Notes: generated by a model from the sequence alone, not told the origin. Shown: positions 49,549-58,606, counted from the stretch's first letter. The stretch: 64,000 nt of DNA from JAGORM01 sp964406795 (GCA_964406795.1 CAYOTA010000004.1:53851-117850); one strand, 5' to 3'. Translations and numbers: made by a program.

Positions 49549-50345
49549 GCGAACAGCGTTTCCCGCGGCTGGCCAGCGACCTTCCGCGGGGTCGGGAACT
49601 TACGCACCGTCTGCCCGTCCAGGGTCGTCCCCATCTCGGTCCGGATCGCCGCCGATTGCTTGAAGAAATAGGCCACACCCTGCGCCTCGCACGCCCGCCG
49701 CATCGACCGTGCCCACTCAAGATCCATCGGACGATAGCCACGCCCGCTCTCCCCTCCCTGGATCACCCAATCGATTCCGCGAAGGGCGAGCGTGTCGTGG
49801 ATCGGTCCCAGGGCCGGCTCGTAGCTGATGAACCGCACAACCGCCGGGATGGTTCGGAGTTCGTCCGCCCGCCAGCATCCCTTCTCCTCCGCGATGCTCA
49901 CCCCAAGCCAGACATTCGGGTAGCCCTTTCCCCAGTCCTCCGGAAGGCATCGCGCTATCCGATCCGCCCGCTTGGTCAGGATCTGCCAGTGAAGGTTCGG
50001 GGTCGCCCTGATCAACGGCCAAAGCTTGGCCCGTTCCTCATCGATGGTCGGGTGATCCTCGAACACGTCGCACATCGAAGAGGTGAACACCAGCGGCGGA
50101 TGGCCGTCGCCCATCACAGACACGGTCTTGCCCGCCGCCGCGTCCCGGTCCCACTTCAGCGGTTCCGCCCAGTGCTTCTCGCCGAATACACGCCGCCGCT
50201 TGTTCTTCCCCCAGATGTCCAACCCTTGCCGCCCGGTCGCGAAGGCTTCGGCGTAGCAGTTCGCACACCCAGGATCGATCTTCGTGCAGCCCCACGCAAT
50301 GTTGTGCGTGTGGTTTGTCCAAGCGATGATGGTCTTGTCTCCCAT
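49545..50345 (-). CDS. DUF5131 (phage Gp37/Gp68) family protein
   Basis: 266 residues from ATG 50343-50345. IAWTNHTHNIAWGCTKIDPG then CANCYAEAF holds the conserved Cys cluster; WQILTKRADRIARC and DWVIQGGESGRGYRPMD are further hallmarks. Radical-SAM-like proteins common in phages; the reaction is not known. Confidence 0.85.
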   Translation of the reverse strand: MGDKTIIAWTNHTHNIAWGCTKIDPGCANCYAEAFATGRQGLDIWGKNKRRRVFGEKHWAEPLKWDRDAAAGKTVSVMGDGHPPLVFTSSMCDVFEDHPTIDEERAKLWPLIRATPNLHWQILTKRADRIARCLPEDWGKGYPNVWLGVSIAEEKGCWRADELRTIPAVVRFISYEPALGPIHDTLALRGIDWVIQGGESGRGYRPMDLEWARSMRRACEAQGVAYFFKQSAAIRTEMGTTLDGQTVRKFPTPRKVAGQPRETLFA

Positions 50346-50408
50346 GGTATTGATTCGATGATGGTTTGAAAAAGTGGCCCCACCTGGGGCCACCGTTTGT
50401 TCACTTGT

Positions 50409-51377
50409 TCAGTTCGCCGCCTTGGCGATATCGAGCGCCACCTCGAACGCCCGTTGCTTCAGCCTTGCCCCGCCTCCGTCCACGAGGTATCCAAGATCCG
50501 CCTTCGTTCGGTTGTGATCCACGTACTCGGTCACCGCGTTGTAGGCTCCCAAAAGGGTACCGCGGACGCCCTTGATGTCGTGGCCAACCCCGGTCTCGTT
50601 CATCTTCTCCACCTCCGCCACGCGGTTACGGGTCACCGGGTGCAGATCCTCAAGCTTCGCACCAGCCTCGCGCTCCGGCGCCACCACGTCCAACACGTAG
50701 GACCGCAGAGTCGCCGCCTTGAGCTTCGTCGTCGCGAAGGCCCGGAAGTTCGCTGCCGCCTCGTCGAAGTACACGCCCGCCGCCTTGAGGAGTTTGCCAG
50801 CAATCTCGAGCTTGGCCGAGACGTTCCCAATGTGCTGCACCCTTACCTCCGACTGCGTTCCGGCCATCGCGAGGCTCAACGTGTTCTGGCACACCACGCG
50901 GACCGGCGTGAACCGGGCGCGAACCGGCTCGTTGGTGTCGAATCCGTTCGTCAACAGCAGGTACCGGTTGACGCTGTCGCCTTTCAACGCCTCGAATTCA
51001 CCCGGTAGCTTTGCAAGCATCCAGACCCGTTCCCCGGCCCCGAGCGCCCCGGCGACCTCGTATCGCGCCTTGTCCCGACCGAACACGCCATCGAAGAAAC
51101 TGAACGCCTCACGGTTCTGCAAGGGCCGGTACATGCCGGCGCAGATTCCAAGGACTGCCCTGGTGTCGGTCCGGCGAAGCGCGTACCGGTCGTTGATGCT
51201 GTCGCCGTCAATGGTCTGGACTGCGACCTTTTCCACCGTGTAGTCGAGTCCACCGTGCCGAAGAGCTTCCGCCGCCGTGAAGGCTTCAGGAAGAGCGGTG
51301 CCGAGGCGATGCCAAGGGGTTTGACCGGTCCAAACGATGGAGTCCTTGCCGCCCGTCCGATTGATGTTGTGTGCCAT
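50409..51377 (-). CDS. DUF932 phage/plasmid protein
   Basis: 322 residues. WTGQTPWHRLGTALPE, YAVIN-like tract DRYALRRTDTRAVLGICAG, then TNGFDTNEPVRARFTPVRVV and CQNTLSLAMAG are hallmarks of DUF932 (LGT_TIGR03299-type) proteins. Role unknown, often early genes. It opens an operon behind a copy of the conserved leader. Confidence 0.85.
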   Translation of the reverse strand: MAHNINRTGGKDSIVWTGQTPWHRLGTALPEAFTAAEALRHGGLDYTVEKVAVQTIDGDSINDRYALRRTDTRAVLGICAGMYRPLQNREAFSFFDGVFGRDKARYEVAGALGAGERVWMLAKLPGEFEALKGDSVNRYLLLTNGFDTNEPVRARFTPVRVVCQNTLSLAMAGTQSEVRVQHIGNVSAKLEIAGKLLKAAGVYFDEAAANFRAFATTKLKAATLRSYVLDVVAPEREAGAKLEDLHPVTRNRVAEVEKMNETGVGHDIKGVRGTLLGAYNAVTEYVDHNRTKADLGYLVDGGGARLKQRAFEVALDIAKAAN

Positions 51378-51425
51378 ATTCGTTTCGTTTCCTGTCTGTC
51401 GCCGGGGTTCCGGTCGACGTGTTGA
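51378..51425 (-). promoter_or_regulatory. Conserved leader, copy 2 (3' half)
   Basis: Minus strand CGACCGGAACCCCGGCGACA, then GACAGGAAACGAA before the ATG. Matches the 3' halves of the leaders at 23485 and 58825. The upstream TAGACA box seen in the other copies is not clear here. Confidence 0.55.
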
Positions 51426-51457
51426 ATATGCCGAACAACATCCTCCAACGCAACACT

Positions 51458-52039
51458 TTATTTCGCAAATCGATTCATCCTGATCCCCAGGTATCGGGCA
51501 TTCCGCTGCGGGAACGCCTCGACGATTTCCGTTGCCGTCAAGCCGTTGGCCTGCGCCTCGCCGACCGCGAAATCGATTGCTCGTTCGCCGAGTTTGACGC
51601 CCAACGAATTCGGAATCTTGAGCGCGTGGAATTTGCAGCCAGCCATCTGCATCACAGCGCGATCATAATTTCCAACTCCGATGCGAACCATCCCGATGGT
51701 TACGAACACCGTCAGCGCCTCACCTCCGAACGTCCGAACCAGATGACACCAGTGCTTCCACGGCGAGCCGTAGGCGTCCAAATCCACCACGTCCGCCTTC
51801 CATCCACGTTGCTCAAGGATGCGCGCCGAATCAATCTTGAGCCGTCCCGCTTTCGGCTTCACGTCCACACCCCAGTATCCGGCCAGCCTAAACTCGGTGC
51901 GAAGCTGTCCCCACAACAGGCCAGATCCCTGGAAGCAATCGAGCACCATCGGCGGTTGTTCCACGTGGAACATTTGTAGGAAGTGCCTCCGAAGCGCGAG
52001 TTTCACCTCCGGGTTGTGGTTGTCGGTCTTGGCGCTCAT
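51458..52039 (-). CDS. Putative SAM-methyltransferase-like protein
   Basis: 193 residues. VLDCFQGSGLLWGQLRTEF looks like motif I of a Rossmann methyltransferase, followed by GVDVKPKAGRL and VDLDAYGSPWKHW. Other motifs are weak. The codons for MFHVEQPP contain the parS-like site at 51957-51972. Confidence 0.55.
   Translation of the reverse strand: MSAKTDNHNPEVKLALRRHFLQMFHVEQPPMVLDCFQGSGLLWGQLRTEFRLAGYWGVDVKPKAGRLKIDSARILEQRGWKADVVDLDAYGSPWKHWCHLVRTFGGEALTVFVTIGMVRIGVGNYDRAVMQMAGCKFHALKIPNSLGVKLGERAIDFAVGEAQANGLTATEIVEAFPQRNARYLGIRMNRFAK
51957..51972. promoter_or_regulatory. parS-like palindrome, site 2
   Basis: TGTTCCACGTGGAACA again, identical to 23246-23261. It is inside the 5' part of the 51458-52039 gene and about 65 bases past the end of a ParB-domain gene. 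Confidence 0.75.
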
Positions 52040-52719
52040 GCGCTGGTGATCGTCGTTTCGACCATTGCCCCGGGTAGCGCCGCGATCCGTTCGACCGCCT
52101 CATTAATCTCGCCAAACCGCACCGTCGGAATTCCGATCAACACCCATGCCATAGCCGGCGCCGCTTGTGGCTTGATCGCCTTCAACTCCACCTTGCCTTG
52201 CACCTCCTCCTGCAAGTCTCCCATCAGTTCGTCCAACTTCAGTCCAGCGAACAGCTCTCCCGTCTCGATCTTCATCGTCTCCAACATCGCAACCACACCG
52301 TCCGTCCAGTCGCCTTGGATCTCCGGGTTGTTGGCCGTCAGCATCGCCGCCTGATGTCGTTGCTCGTCCCAATCGACGAACCGCACGTTCCACGACCCGT
52401 TGAGCGTCACGATCCGACCGTTGCCGTCGTCGTCCCGGGTGATCTCAAGATCGTCCCCGTACTTCGTCTTGAGCGCCTCGACCCGCTGATGGCCGGCCAC
52501 GAGGCAACCAAGCCTCAGGTTGTAGACGATGCCGCTGATGTCGCCGAACTCGATCACCGATGCCGTCAGGCCACCCAGCGCATCAGCCGTGATCGTTCGC
52601 GGGTTGAACTCCGCGGCCTTCAAGTCGCCTATGGTCTTCAGTTCCGTTCCGGTCTTCGTTCGTCGCTTCACGTTCGTTCCTGTCCGAACCCGGCGCCAAG
52701 CCTCTTGGTCGCCGGGCAT
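52036..52719 (-). CDS. ParB-like nuclease/CTPase-domain protein
   Basis: 227 residues. KAAEFNPRTITADALGGL, SVIEFGDISGIVYN and GCLVAGHQRVEALKTKYG match the N-terminal ParB/Srx-like domain, with GHQR in place of GERR. The rest lacks an obvious HTH, unlike chromosomal ParB. Phage proteins of this kind often accompany methyltransferases. Confidence 0.7.
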   Translation of the reverse strand: MPGDQEAWRRVRTGTNVKRRTKTGTELKTIGDLKAAEFNPRTITADALGGLTASVIEFGDISGIVYNLRLGCLVAGHQRVEALKTKYGDDLEITRDDDGNGRIVTLNGSWNVRFVDWDEQRHQAAMLTANNPEIQGDWTDGVVAMLETMKIETGELFAGLKLDELMGDLQEEVQGKVELKAIKPQAAPAMAWVLIGIPTVRFGEINEAVERIAALPGAMVETTITSA

Positions 52720-52753
52720 GATTCACCGCTGCCCGCGGGGTCAATGCCCCATC

Positions 52754-53050
52754 CTACTCCCGCCAGACGCCCACCATGTTCTCGCCCGCCTCCGGTGCCG
52801 GTCGCACGATGACCTTCACACCCAGCGCCTTGGCCGCGTGCCGGAATGCCTGGGCCTTTCGGACGGTCGTCACCACCGAATCGCCGCTAAACATCTTCGC
52901 CAGCGCCTCCTTGGCCTTGGACCGCCGATTGGCGCCCCGTGGGGGAATCGCGATTCCGGACCGAATCTCGAATCCTTGATCCGCCGAAGTGTCGGTCACC
53001 GGTTGCGAAGCCGATTGATCTTTGTTCTTTCGATTTGCTTTGGTTTTCAT
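52754..53050 (-). CDS. Small basic hypothetical protein
   Basis: 98 residues with a Lys-rich start (MKTKANRKNKDQSAS) and a helical second half (VRKAQAFRHAAKALGVKVIV). Not recognised. Confidence 0.5.
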   Translation of the reverse strand: MKTKANRKNKDQSASQPVTDTSADQGFEIRSGIAIPPRGANRRSKAKEALAKMFSGDSVVTTVRKAQAFRHAAKALGVKVIVRPAPEAGENMVGVWRE

Positions 53051-53096
53051 AGTGCGCTTTTCGCGTCTCGAACGTCTCGCTTTTTGTCGTTCGTGT

Positions 53097-53345
53097 CTAG
53101 CTCGTTTTCTTTCTGATTTTGCGAATCCACTCCCGGCGATAAGCCAATCGATGAAGCCTCTGTAACGACCTCGCCTGCTCCGTATCGGCCCAACGTCGTC
53201 CCCTTCCTTGCAGCTCAGTGCAACACCTCAGCTCCAGTGCCTTGGCCAAAATCTCGTCGGCGGTCATGATACTCGTCACCGTCGGATTGGCCGTCGCCTT
53301 TGCCTTGCCGCGCATCGCCTTCTTCATATCAATTTCCTGTTTCAT
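53097..53345 (-). CDS. Small basic hypothetical protein
   Basis: 82 residues, Arg/Lys-rich (KKAMRGKAKATANP; LQRLHRLAYRREWIRKIRKK). ATGA overlap upstream. Not recognised. Confidence 0.5.
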   Translation of the reverse strand: MKQEIDMKKAMRGKAKATANPTVTSIMTADEILAKALELRCCTELQGRGRRWADTEQARSLQRLHRLAYRREWIRKIRKKTS

Positions 53346-53674
53346 GCTTTGCCTTTCGTTCCTTTGGTCAACGCGCTGATGTCACCTGCGGTCGCCCACA
53401 TACGCACTCGCGTCGGTTGAACATCGTTGTAGCCGCATTCGATGTACACCACCAAGACGTTACCGCTCCGAAGAGTCTTCATTGCCTCACGGCAGACCGT
53501 GCAGTATCCGTCTTCGGTCAGCGTGTGGGCCATCAATCGGGCCAGCCTTTCCATCACGCCGTTGTGCCACGGCTCAGGGTCTTTGTTCTTCTTCTTCGGC
53601 TTAAGCTTGCCGTTCGTCCACTTGCCAGACTTCAGACCGCCCGCGCCTTCCCCTGGGTTCGATTCGCTGATCAT
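53342..53674 (-). CDS. Hypothetical protein
   Basis: 110 residues from ATG 53672-53674. A basic spacer (KLKPKKKNKDPEPWHNG) then LMAHTLTEDGYCTVCREAMK, a single Cys pair, and a beta-rich end. Not recognised. Confidence 0.5.
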   Translation of the reverse strand: MISESNPGEGAGGLKSGKWTNGKLKPKKKNKDPEPWHNGVMERLARLMAHTLTEDGYCTVCREAMKTLRSGNVLVVYIECGYNDVQPTRVRMWATAGDISALTKGTKGKA

Positions 53675-54399
53675 TGACGTTCCTTCAGATCGACCGTTCG
53701 CCCAACCAACTTCTCCGCCGCCTCGACCGCTTCGAGGTAGCCTGGTGTCCAGCATTCCCGCGGAAGCTCCGACCCAGTCTCTGGATTGTCCGGATGGAAC
53801 TTCAGCAACGCCCGCAACGCCTCCTCCGCCGTCGCTGGCGCATCCTCGCCTTCGTTCGACGGCACGGGTGGCAGTCCTTCCATCTCCGACATCAGCGTAT
53901 GCAAACGGTAATACAGGACGCTCCGCGCATGTGCCTCCACCTTGGGGTCGCTCCTTTGCCGATGCAGCCTCGGCGCCACGATTGACTGGCGCTCGTGCAT
54001 CCGAAGTGGGCGCGTCATCGGGTCCATCCGCATCTCGATCAGCCCCGCCCAATCCGGAACCTGCTCCAGAGGAATAACCCCCATTGGCGCGACGAACCAG
54101 AATTGGGTTGGCCCCGACGGATCTCCCCGAGCTATCCGCTGGTGCTTCGTCTCTTTGTCGGTCGGCAATCCAATCCGGCGCCATCGATCTTCCTTCCGCT
54201 TTTCCGCGTCGGCCCGAAAGTCCGCGAGCGTCAGCTTGATCTCGTACTCGCGAAAGTACCTGGATGCCGTCAGTTCGAACACATCGGCCTCCCACCAGTT
54301 GCGCGGGGTGTAGCGCGGGAGCACGAACGACCGACGATAACGGGCGTACATCAGGTTGCGCGCCACATCGCCCTCCGTGATTTGAATCGGTTCACTCAT
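53671..54399 (-). CDS. MmcB-like nuclease-type protein
   Basis: 242 residues from ATG 54397-54399. NWWEADVFELTASRYFREYE, then IKLTLADFRADAEKRK, has the acidic and E-x-K residues of MmcB-like PDDEXK proteins. FVAPMGVIPLEQVPDWAGLI follows. Possibly DNA repair or processing of host DNA. The C-terminal part is helical and unassigned. Confidence 0.6.
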   Translation of the reverse strand: MSEPIQITEGDVARNLMYARYRRSFVLPRYTPRNWWEADVFELTASRYFREYEIKLTLADFRADAEKRKEDRWRRIGLPTDKETKHQRIARGDPSGPTQFWFVAPMGVIPLEQVPDWAGLIEMRMDPMTRPLRMHERQSIVAPRLHRQRSDPKVEAHARSVLYYRLHTLMSEMEGLPPVPSNEGEDAPATAEEALRALLKFHPDNPETGSELPRECWTPGYLEAVEAAEKLVGRTVDLKERQ

Positions 54400-54590
54400 C
54401 GCTTTGCCTCTCCCATCATCTTGACCGCATTCAGGATCGCTTGCCTTGGTGTTCTCCCTGGCGTCCAAGCCGTCTCCTCGGTGTGGCACCACCATCCTTG
54501 AACACGCCCCGCATCGTCCGTCAGGCACGCGAGGCTCGCCCGGTTCGCCTCCAACCAGTGCAGGAGTTCGCTGTCGGTCTTGGGCGTCAC
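54396..54590 (-). CDS. Small hypothetical phage protein
   Basis: 64 residues from GTG 54588-54590. WLEANRASLACLTDDAGR, then TPGRTPRQAILNAVKMMGEA, a common small phage pattern without a known role. Confidence 0.55.
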   Translation of the reverse strand: MTPKTDSELLHWLEANRASLACLTDDAGRVQGWWCHTEETAWTPGRTPRQAILNAVKMMGEAKR

Positions 54591-54591
54591 A

Positions 54592-54810
54592 TCATGCCCC
54601 CGTGTCAGTCGTGTGCTCGGCCACCAGACGGCGCAGCTTCTCCGGTCGGTCATGCTCGTCCGGCCACGCCAGCCTGATCTGCTCAACCCGCAATCGCCGC
54701 AAGTCCCGCGTCATCTGTTCGACCTTGGCGCTGGTCTCACGCATCAGGTCCTCCTGCGGATGCTTCACATCCGGCATCATCGCTCGTTGTTCTGGGGTCA
54801 TGTTGTTCAT
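54592..54810 (-). CDS. Small helical protein
   Basis: 72 residues from ATG 54808-54810, helical (EDLMRETSAKVEQMTRDLRR). Overlaps the upstream small membrane protein by ATGA. Not recognised. Confidence 0.5.
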   Translation of the reverse strand: MNNMTPEQRAMMPDVKHPQEDLMRETSAKVEQMTRDLRRLRVEQIRLAWPDEHDRPEKLRRLVAEHTTDTGA

Positions 54811-54935
54811 TCGATCAGAAAGCAGAGTGTGACGAACGCGAATGCCAGCACGGACGCTACAATAGCGACAATGACATATTTCGCTACCTCCGACATGCTT
54901 ACTTGTTCGCGTTCGCGTTTCCAATTTTGTTTCAT
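54807..54935 (-). CDS. Small membrane protein, 42 residues
   Basis: From ATG 54933-54935, behind GAGAAAGGAACTGA. A charged head (MKQNWKREREQVSMSEVAK) is followed by one membrane segment (YVIVAIVASVLAFAFVTL). ATGA overlaps at both ends support that it is translated in the operon. Confidence 0.65.
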   Translation of the reverse strand: MKQNWKREREQVSMSEVAKYVIVAIVASVLAFAFVTLCFLIE

Positions 54936-56587
54936 TCAGTTCCTTTCTCTCGTTTGTCAGGCATCAGTCCTCGCGCTCGTTCAACCAGTTCGCTCGGTAG
55001 CTGACGCTGGTAGCGAATGACCAAGCGCGCACCCAGCACAACCTGTTTGTCGGTCAGCCACGCCCGATCTGCCAAGCTCTTCCCAATTGCAACGTCCATC
55101 TTGCTGAACCCCGCGCCATCAATCCGTCGCGCACCATCGCAATACGCGGCAAGCGTCTGAAGTCCGGCCAGAACCGCCTTCCTCTGGTCTTCGTTCACCA
55201 GCAACGCGCTGCTCTCCATATCGCGCTTGGTCGTCAGCGGCTTCCACTCCGGAACAACCGTCACCTCCTCGACCGCCTGACGCTTCGTCATCTCGTCCAG
55301 CGCCTTGTCCGCCAGATCCGCCTTCTCCACGCAAGTCTTCGCCATCTTCGCGTCAATCGTTCCGGCGACCAGACAGACCTCGACCGTCACGTTGTCCTTT
55401 TGGCCAATTCGATGTGCGCGATCCTCCGCCTGTACCATCTTCGACGGCACCCAATCCATCTCGTGAAAGATCACGTGCGTCGCCGCCGTCAGCGTCAGTC
55501 CCTCGCCACAGGCCCTGATCGATCCGAAGAAATTCAGGCACGTTGGGTCGGTCATGAACCGGTGAACGCGCTCGTCCCGCTGGCCCTGGTTGTGCTGGCC
55601 GTGAACCACCACGCTCTCGCCCGGGAATGCCGCGTGCAGCCTTTCAAGGACCTCCGTGTGATGGGCGAACACCAGCATCTTGCCCACCTCGTCCATGCGC
55701 TCCCGGATGTGCTCGATCATGCGCGGGATCTTCGCCACCGCCGTTTCCTTCCGGACCAACGCCATCTCGGTGAAGGCAATGCCTTGGACGGTCCGCAGGT
55801 TCTCGACCGCCCGCTTGTACTCGTCCGGGTTGTCGCTCGCCCGGGCAATCTCCACCGCCGCCTGAGCGTTCACCCGCGCTTCCTCGCTCCCGTCCCACGT
55901 CGCCTGCTCGCGCCGCCGCAGCGCCTCGAACTCTTCGCCGTCGAACTCGATGACGGTCCGAGTCTTCGCCGGCAACTCGGGAAGCACATCCTTCTTCAGC
56001 CGACGAATCATCACGTTCTCGCGCAGATACGTCTGAAGCCGCTCCAGCCCAGGCTCTGTCGGCTCCGTCATCCCAACGCCTTGGACGTACTTCGCGCCAG
56101 CCATGTCCAGCAGCTTCCACTTGCTTGGGAACCGCTCCCGGTCCAACCACCACAGGACCGTCCAGAGTTCTTCCAGCCGGTTCTCGATTGGGGTCCCGGT
56201 CAGCGCCAGCTTGATCTTCCCCGGGATGCCAGATGACGCGAGCTTCGAGTCCTCCGTCTTCTTCGGCTTGTACCCGAATATCGCCTTGGTCCTTTTGGCC
56301 GTTGGGTTCTTCGCCGTGTGGCACTCATCGACGATCACCACATCCCAATCCCTATCTGTCAGTCGGCGCTCGAACTTGTGGCACAGGTCGTAATTGATGA
56401 TCACCACATCCGAACTCGGGAACACCTTGCCCTCGACGATGCCGATGCTGAGCGCCCGATTGACCAGCCACTTCTTCGCCTCACGCCACCAGTTTAGCTT
56501 TAGGCTGGCCTTGGTGATGATCAGGATATTGCTCGCCTCCGGGTGCGCGTTGCAGACTCCTAGAGCCTGGATGGTTTTTCCGAGTCC
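54932..56587 (-). CDS. SNF2-type helicase, downstream part
   Basis: The frame reads GLGKTIQALGVCNAHPEASN from 56587 down, motif Ia-like NILIITKASLKLNWWREAKK, motif II in VVIVDECHTAKN, III in LALTGTPIENRLEEL and V/VI-like GLTLTAATHVIFHE and QAEDRAHRIGQKD. The first usable start after the break is the GTG at 56425, which would leave out the Walker A. It belongs with the fragment at 56590-57582. Confidence 0.8.
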   Translation of the reverse strand, partial: GLGKTIQALGVCNAHPEASNILIITKASLKLNWWREAKKWLVNRALSIGIVEGKVFPSSDVVIINYDLCHKFERRLTDRDWDVVIVDECHTAKNPTAKRTKAIFGYKPKKTEDSKLASSGIPGKIKLALTGTPIENRLEELWTVLWWLDRERFPSKWKLLDMAGAKYVQGVGMTEPTEPGLERLQTYLRENVMIRRLKKDVLPELPAKTRTVIEFDGEEFEALRRREQATWDGSEEARVNAQAAVEIARASDNPDEYKRAVENLRTVQGIAFTEMALVRKETAVAKIPRMIEHIRERMDEVGKMLVFAHHTEVLERLHAAFPGESVVVHGQHNQGQRDERVHRFMTDPTCLNFFGSIRACGEGLTLTAATHVIFHEMDWVPSKMVQAEDRAHRIGQKDNVTVEVCLVAGTIDAKMAKTCVEKADLADKALDEMTKRQAVEEVTVVPEWKPLTTKRDMESSALLVNEDQRKAVLAGLQTLAAYCDGARRIDGAGFSKMDVAIGKSLADRAWLTDKQVVLGARLVIRYQRQLPSELVERARGLMPDKREKGTE

Positions 56588-56589
56588 AT

Positions 56590-57582
56590 TTAGCCCATCT
56601 CGTCAGCGATTAAAACTCCGCAAGAATCGCCGCGAGATGGGATGGGCATACCTCCTTTCCGTGCTTGATCCGAAACACTCTCCAGCCGAGCGCCGTCAGG
56701 ACCGTTGTCTTTCGTAAATCCTCCAGTTGCTTCGCCCGTCCGTGGTGCGAAACCCCGTCCAGTTCTACCGCTATCCGGCGGGTCGGGTGGGCGAAGTCGG
56801 CCTTGTAGTTGAGGGGACACCGCAGCCCCGTCCCGTGTCCGGCCGTCCGAATTGCCACCTCCCGCTTGAACCCTATCGGTTCCAGAATTGCGGCAGCTTG
56901 CAGAACTTGCTTGGTCGGTGGCTGCCCGTTCCCTCCCCTGAAGTTCAGTCCCTCCCGCTTGGCCAACCCCGCAAGGTGCCGAGCCCGAACGCATGGGTCT
57001 CTCATCCGCTCCCTGGTTACGTCCGAGACTTTCAGCCGCCATACCGGGTCTGACGCGATCTTGGCCAGCGTCAATGCCGCCCGCTTCCGCGCGTCCGGCT
57101 CCCTCCCTTTGGCCAGATTCGCTACCGCCGCCGCCAGTTGATTCTTGGTCCTCGGATAAACTCCTTTTGGCATACCCCATTTGCTTGCGTGGGGTGCCGA
57201 AAATCAAGCGTGCTTTTTCGAGAACGTAGCGGATGCCACCCCGTTGGAACGGCATGTAGGCCAGCCCCTCGGGGCAAGGCACGTCGATCTCGGCGTCCGC
57301 CGCCCGACTGGCCTCGACCGACTGCTCCCGCGCCACCCGAAGCTCCTGCGGTATCTCCTGCCACCAACAGACCTCCCATTGCCCCGCTCTGGCCCCGTAG
57401 TCGGATTTCCCAACGTTGATCCCGTGCGCCTGGAGCTGTGGCTTGCCCGCCCGCCACGCCGCCCAGAACGCCTCGTTCGGCTCGGCCTTCCGCAAGATCC
57501 TGGGGCCTCTCTTGGTCGGCACCTCCCGAGGCCTCGACCACGGAAGCAGCGCCTCCAACGCCTGAATCGCCGCGTCGTTCAC
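56590..57582 (-). pseudogene. SNF2-type helicase, upstream part, interrupted
   Basis: GTG 57580-57582 (GTGA overlap) starts a frame whose first 130 residues are helicase N-terminus (PCPEGLAYMPFQRGGIRYVL). The typical next element, VLIADEMG, reappears only at 56619-56593, after the endonuclease gene. Between them the frame is open but not helicase-like. Eight extra bases (GCTAAATG, 56594-56587) then shift the frame inside DEMG-LGKT. Confidence 0.65.
56610..57173 (-). CDS. Homing-type endonuclease (DUF559/Vsr-like)
   Basis: 187 residues. The N-terminus MPKGVYPRTKNQLAAAVANL resembles the NUMOD-type DNA-binding heads of homing enzymes. The C-terminus PTRRIAVELDGVSHHGRAKQ, then TVLTALGWRVFRIKH, is a DUF559/Vsr-type nuclease core with the acidic residue in ELDG. 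It lies between two parts of the SNF2 helicase, the pattern of an intron or inserted mobile endonuclease. Confidence 0.8.
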   Translation of the reverse strand: MPKGVYPRTKNQLAAAVANLAKGREPDARKRAALTLAKIASDPVWRLKVSDVTRERMRDPCVRARHLAGLAKREGLNFRGGNGQPPTKQVLQAAAILEPIGFKREVAIRTAGHGTGLRCPLNYKADFAHPTRRIAVELDGVSHHGRAKQLEDLRKTTVLTALGWRVFRIKHGKEVCPSHLAAILAEF

Positions 57583-57968
57583 TTGGTACCCCCGAAGTCC
57601 GGACGGAAGAAATTCAGCATTCCTCGACAGGCTCGGAAAGGAATCGGTTCCGGGTTTCTCAACACGAACCCGTAAGGCCCGCTGAACCATTGCGACTCGG
57701 ATTTCGTCACGCAATCTACGATCTCGACCGATCCGATGATTCCGCCGCGTAGCAGTAACGTTCGTTCTGGAAGCCAGACTCCCAAGTTGCACCCGGCCCA
57801 ACACTCGGTCGCCGAGTATTCTTCTTCCGTCATGCCCTTGCTCGCGTGAATGAGAACGCGCCCTCTGATCTTCGTCTTCCACGTTCGATTTTCGATGTCT
57901 TTACCGCCATGGATGATCAACCACGCCCACGGCTGTCGCACCGAAATTGCCAGCGCCGTCTCGTTCAT
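57579..57968 (-). CDS. ASCH-domain protein
   Basis: 129 residues. ALAISVRQPWAWLIIHGGKD, then IENRTWKT and RGRVLIHASKG are the RNA/nucleotide-binding ASCH pattern. GSVEIVDCV and GPYGFVLRNPEPI follow. Function in phages not known. Confidence 0.8.
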   Translation of the reverse strand: MNETALAISVRQPWAWLIIHGGKDIENRTWKTKIRGRVLIHASKGMTEEEYSATECWAGCNLGVWLPERTLLLRGGIIGSVEIVDCVTKSESQWFSGPYGFVLRNPEPIPFRACRGMLNFFRPDFGGTK

Positions 57969-58606
57969 TGCGTGATCCTCCGCAGGTCGTCCATCAGCGC
58001 CTTCGCCTTGAGCTTGTGGCCGGTGATGCGGTTCAGCTTCCCTGCCGCGCTCTTCATCTTGCCCAACCGTCCGGACAGGTAATGCTCGATGTGTGGGTGC
58101 ATCGCGCCGTCCGTCCGTTGCGCCAACCGCCCTTCAAAGTTCCCAGCCCTGTAGACCGCCGATGGCTTCCACGCGCCTGGGTGTCGCCGCAACCAATCCG
58201 CGGCCACCACGTCGATCTCCCACAGCAGGTCGCTCCATTCGGTGAGCGCCGCCTGAACCTTCGCCTCGCGGTTTGCCGCCGCTGCCTTCTTCCGCGCCTC
58301 GACCAGACGTTCCTCGATCTTGGCCATCGCCGCTTCAATGCCGGCCACCATCGCGTAGCTTACGCCCGGGTAGGTCTTGATGCACGACGAACCGACGACC
58401 ACCGCCCGGGGTTCCGTCCGGTGGCGAATGGCGAACAGCCAGCGCAAGCCCTGGTGCCCGCACGCGCACTGTCCGCGACATTCGCTGTCCTCCGCCACCT
58501 CGTCCCGGAACTCCCAGTCGGCGCCGTTGCCGAGCACCGCCGCCAGCCGCGCCGCGTAATCGCGCTGGCCCACCAGCCGTTCCGCCTGTGCTTCGAGCGT
58601 GCTCAT
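57965..58606 (-). CDS. Hypothetical Cys-rich phage protein
   Basis: 213 residues from the ATG overlapping the upstream stop. SECRGQCACGHQGLRWLFAI gives a Cys/His cluster; the rest is helical and basic. A pattern seen in phages next to helicase genes. No function known. Confidence 0.55.
   Translation of the reverse strand: MSTLEAQAERLVGQRDYAARLAAVLGNGADWEFRDEVAEDSECRGQCACGHQGLRWLFAIRHRTEPRAVVVGSSCIKTYPGVSYAMVAGIEAAMAKIEERLVEARKKAAAANREAKVQAALTEWSDLLWEIDVVAADWLRRHPGAWKPSAVYRAGNFEGRLAQRTDGAMHPHIEHYLSGRLGKMKSAAGKLNRITGHKLKAKALMDDLRRITQ

Noticed and set aside
52036..52719. The ParB-domain protein as a true partition ParB for the nearby parS-like site
   Set aside because: It lacks a visible HTH and no ParA gene is seen; it resembles phage ParB-domain proteins of other roles.
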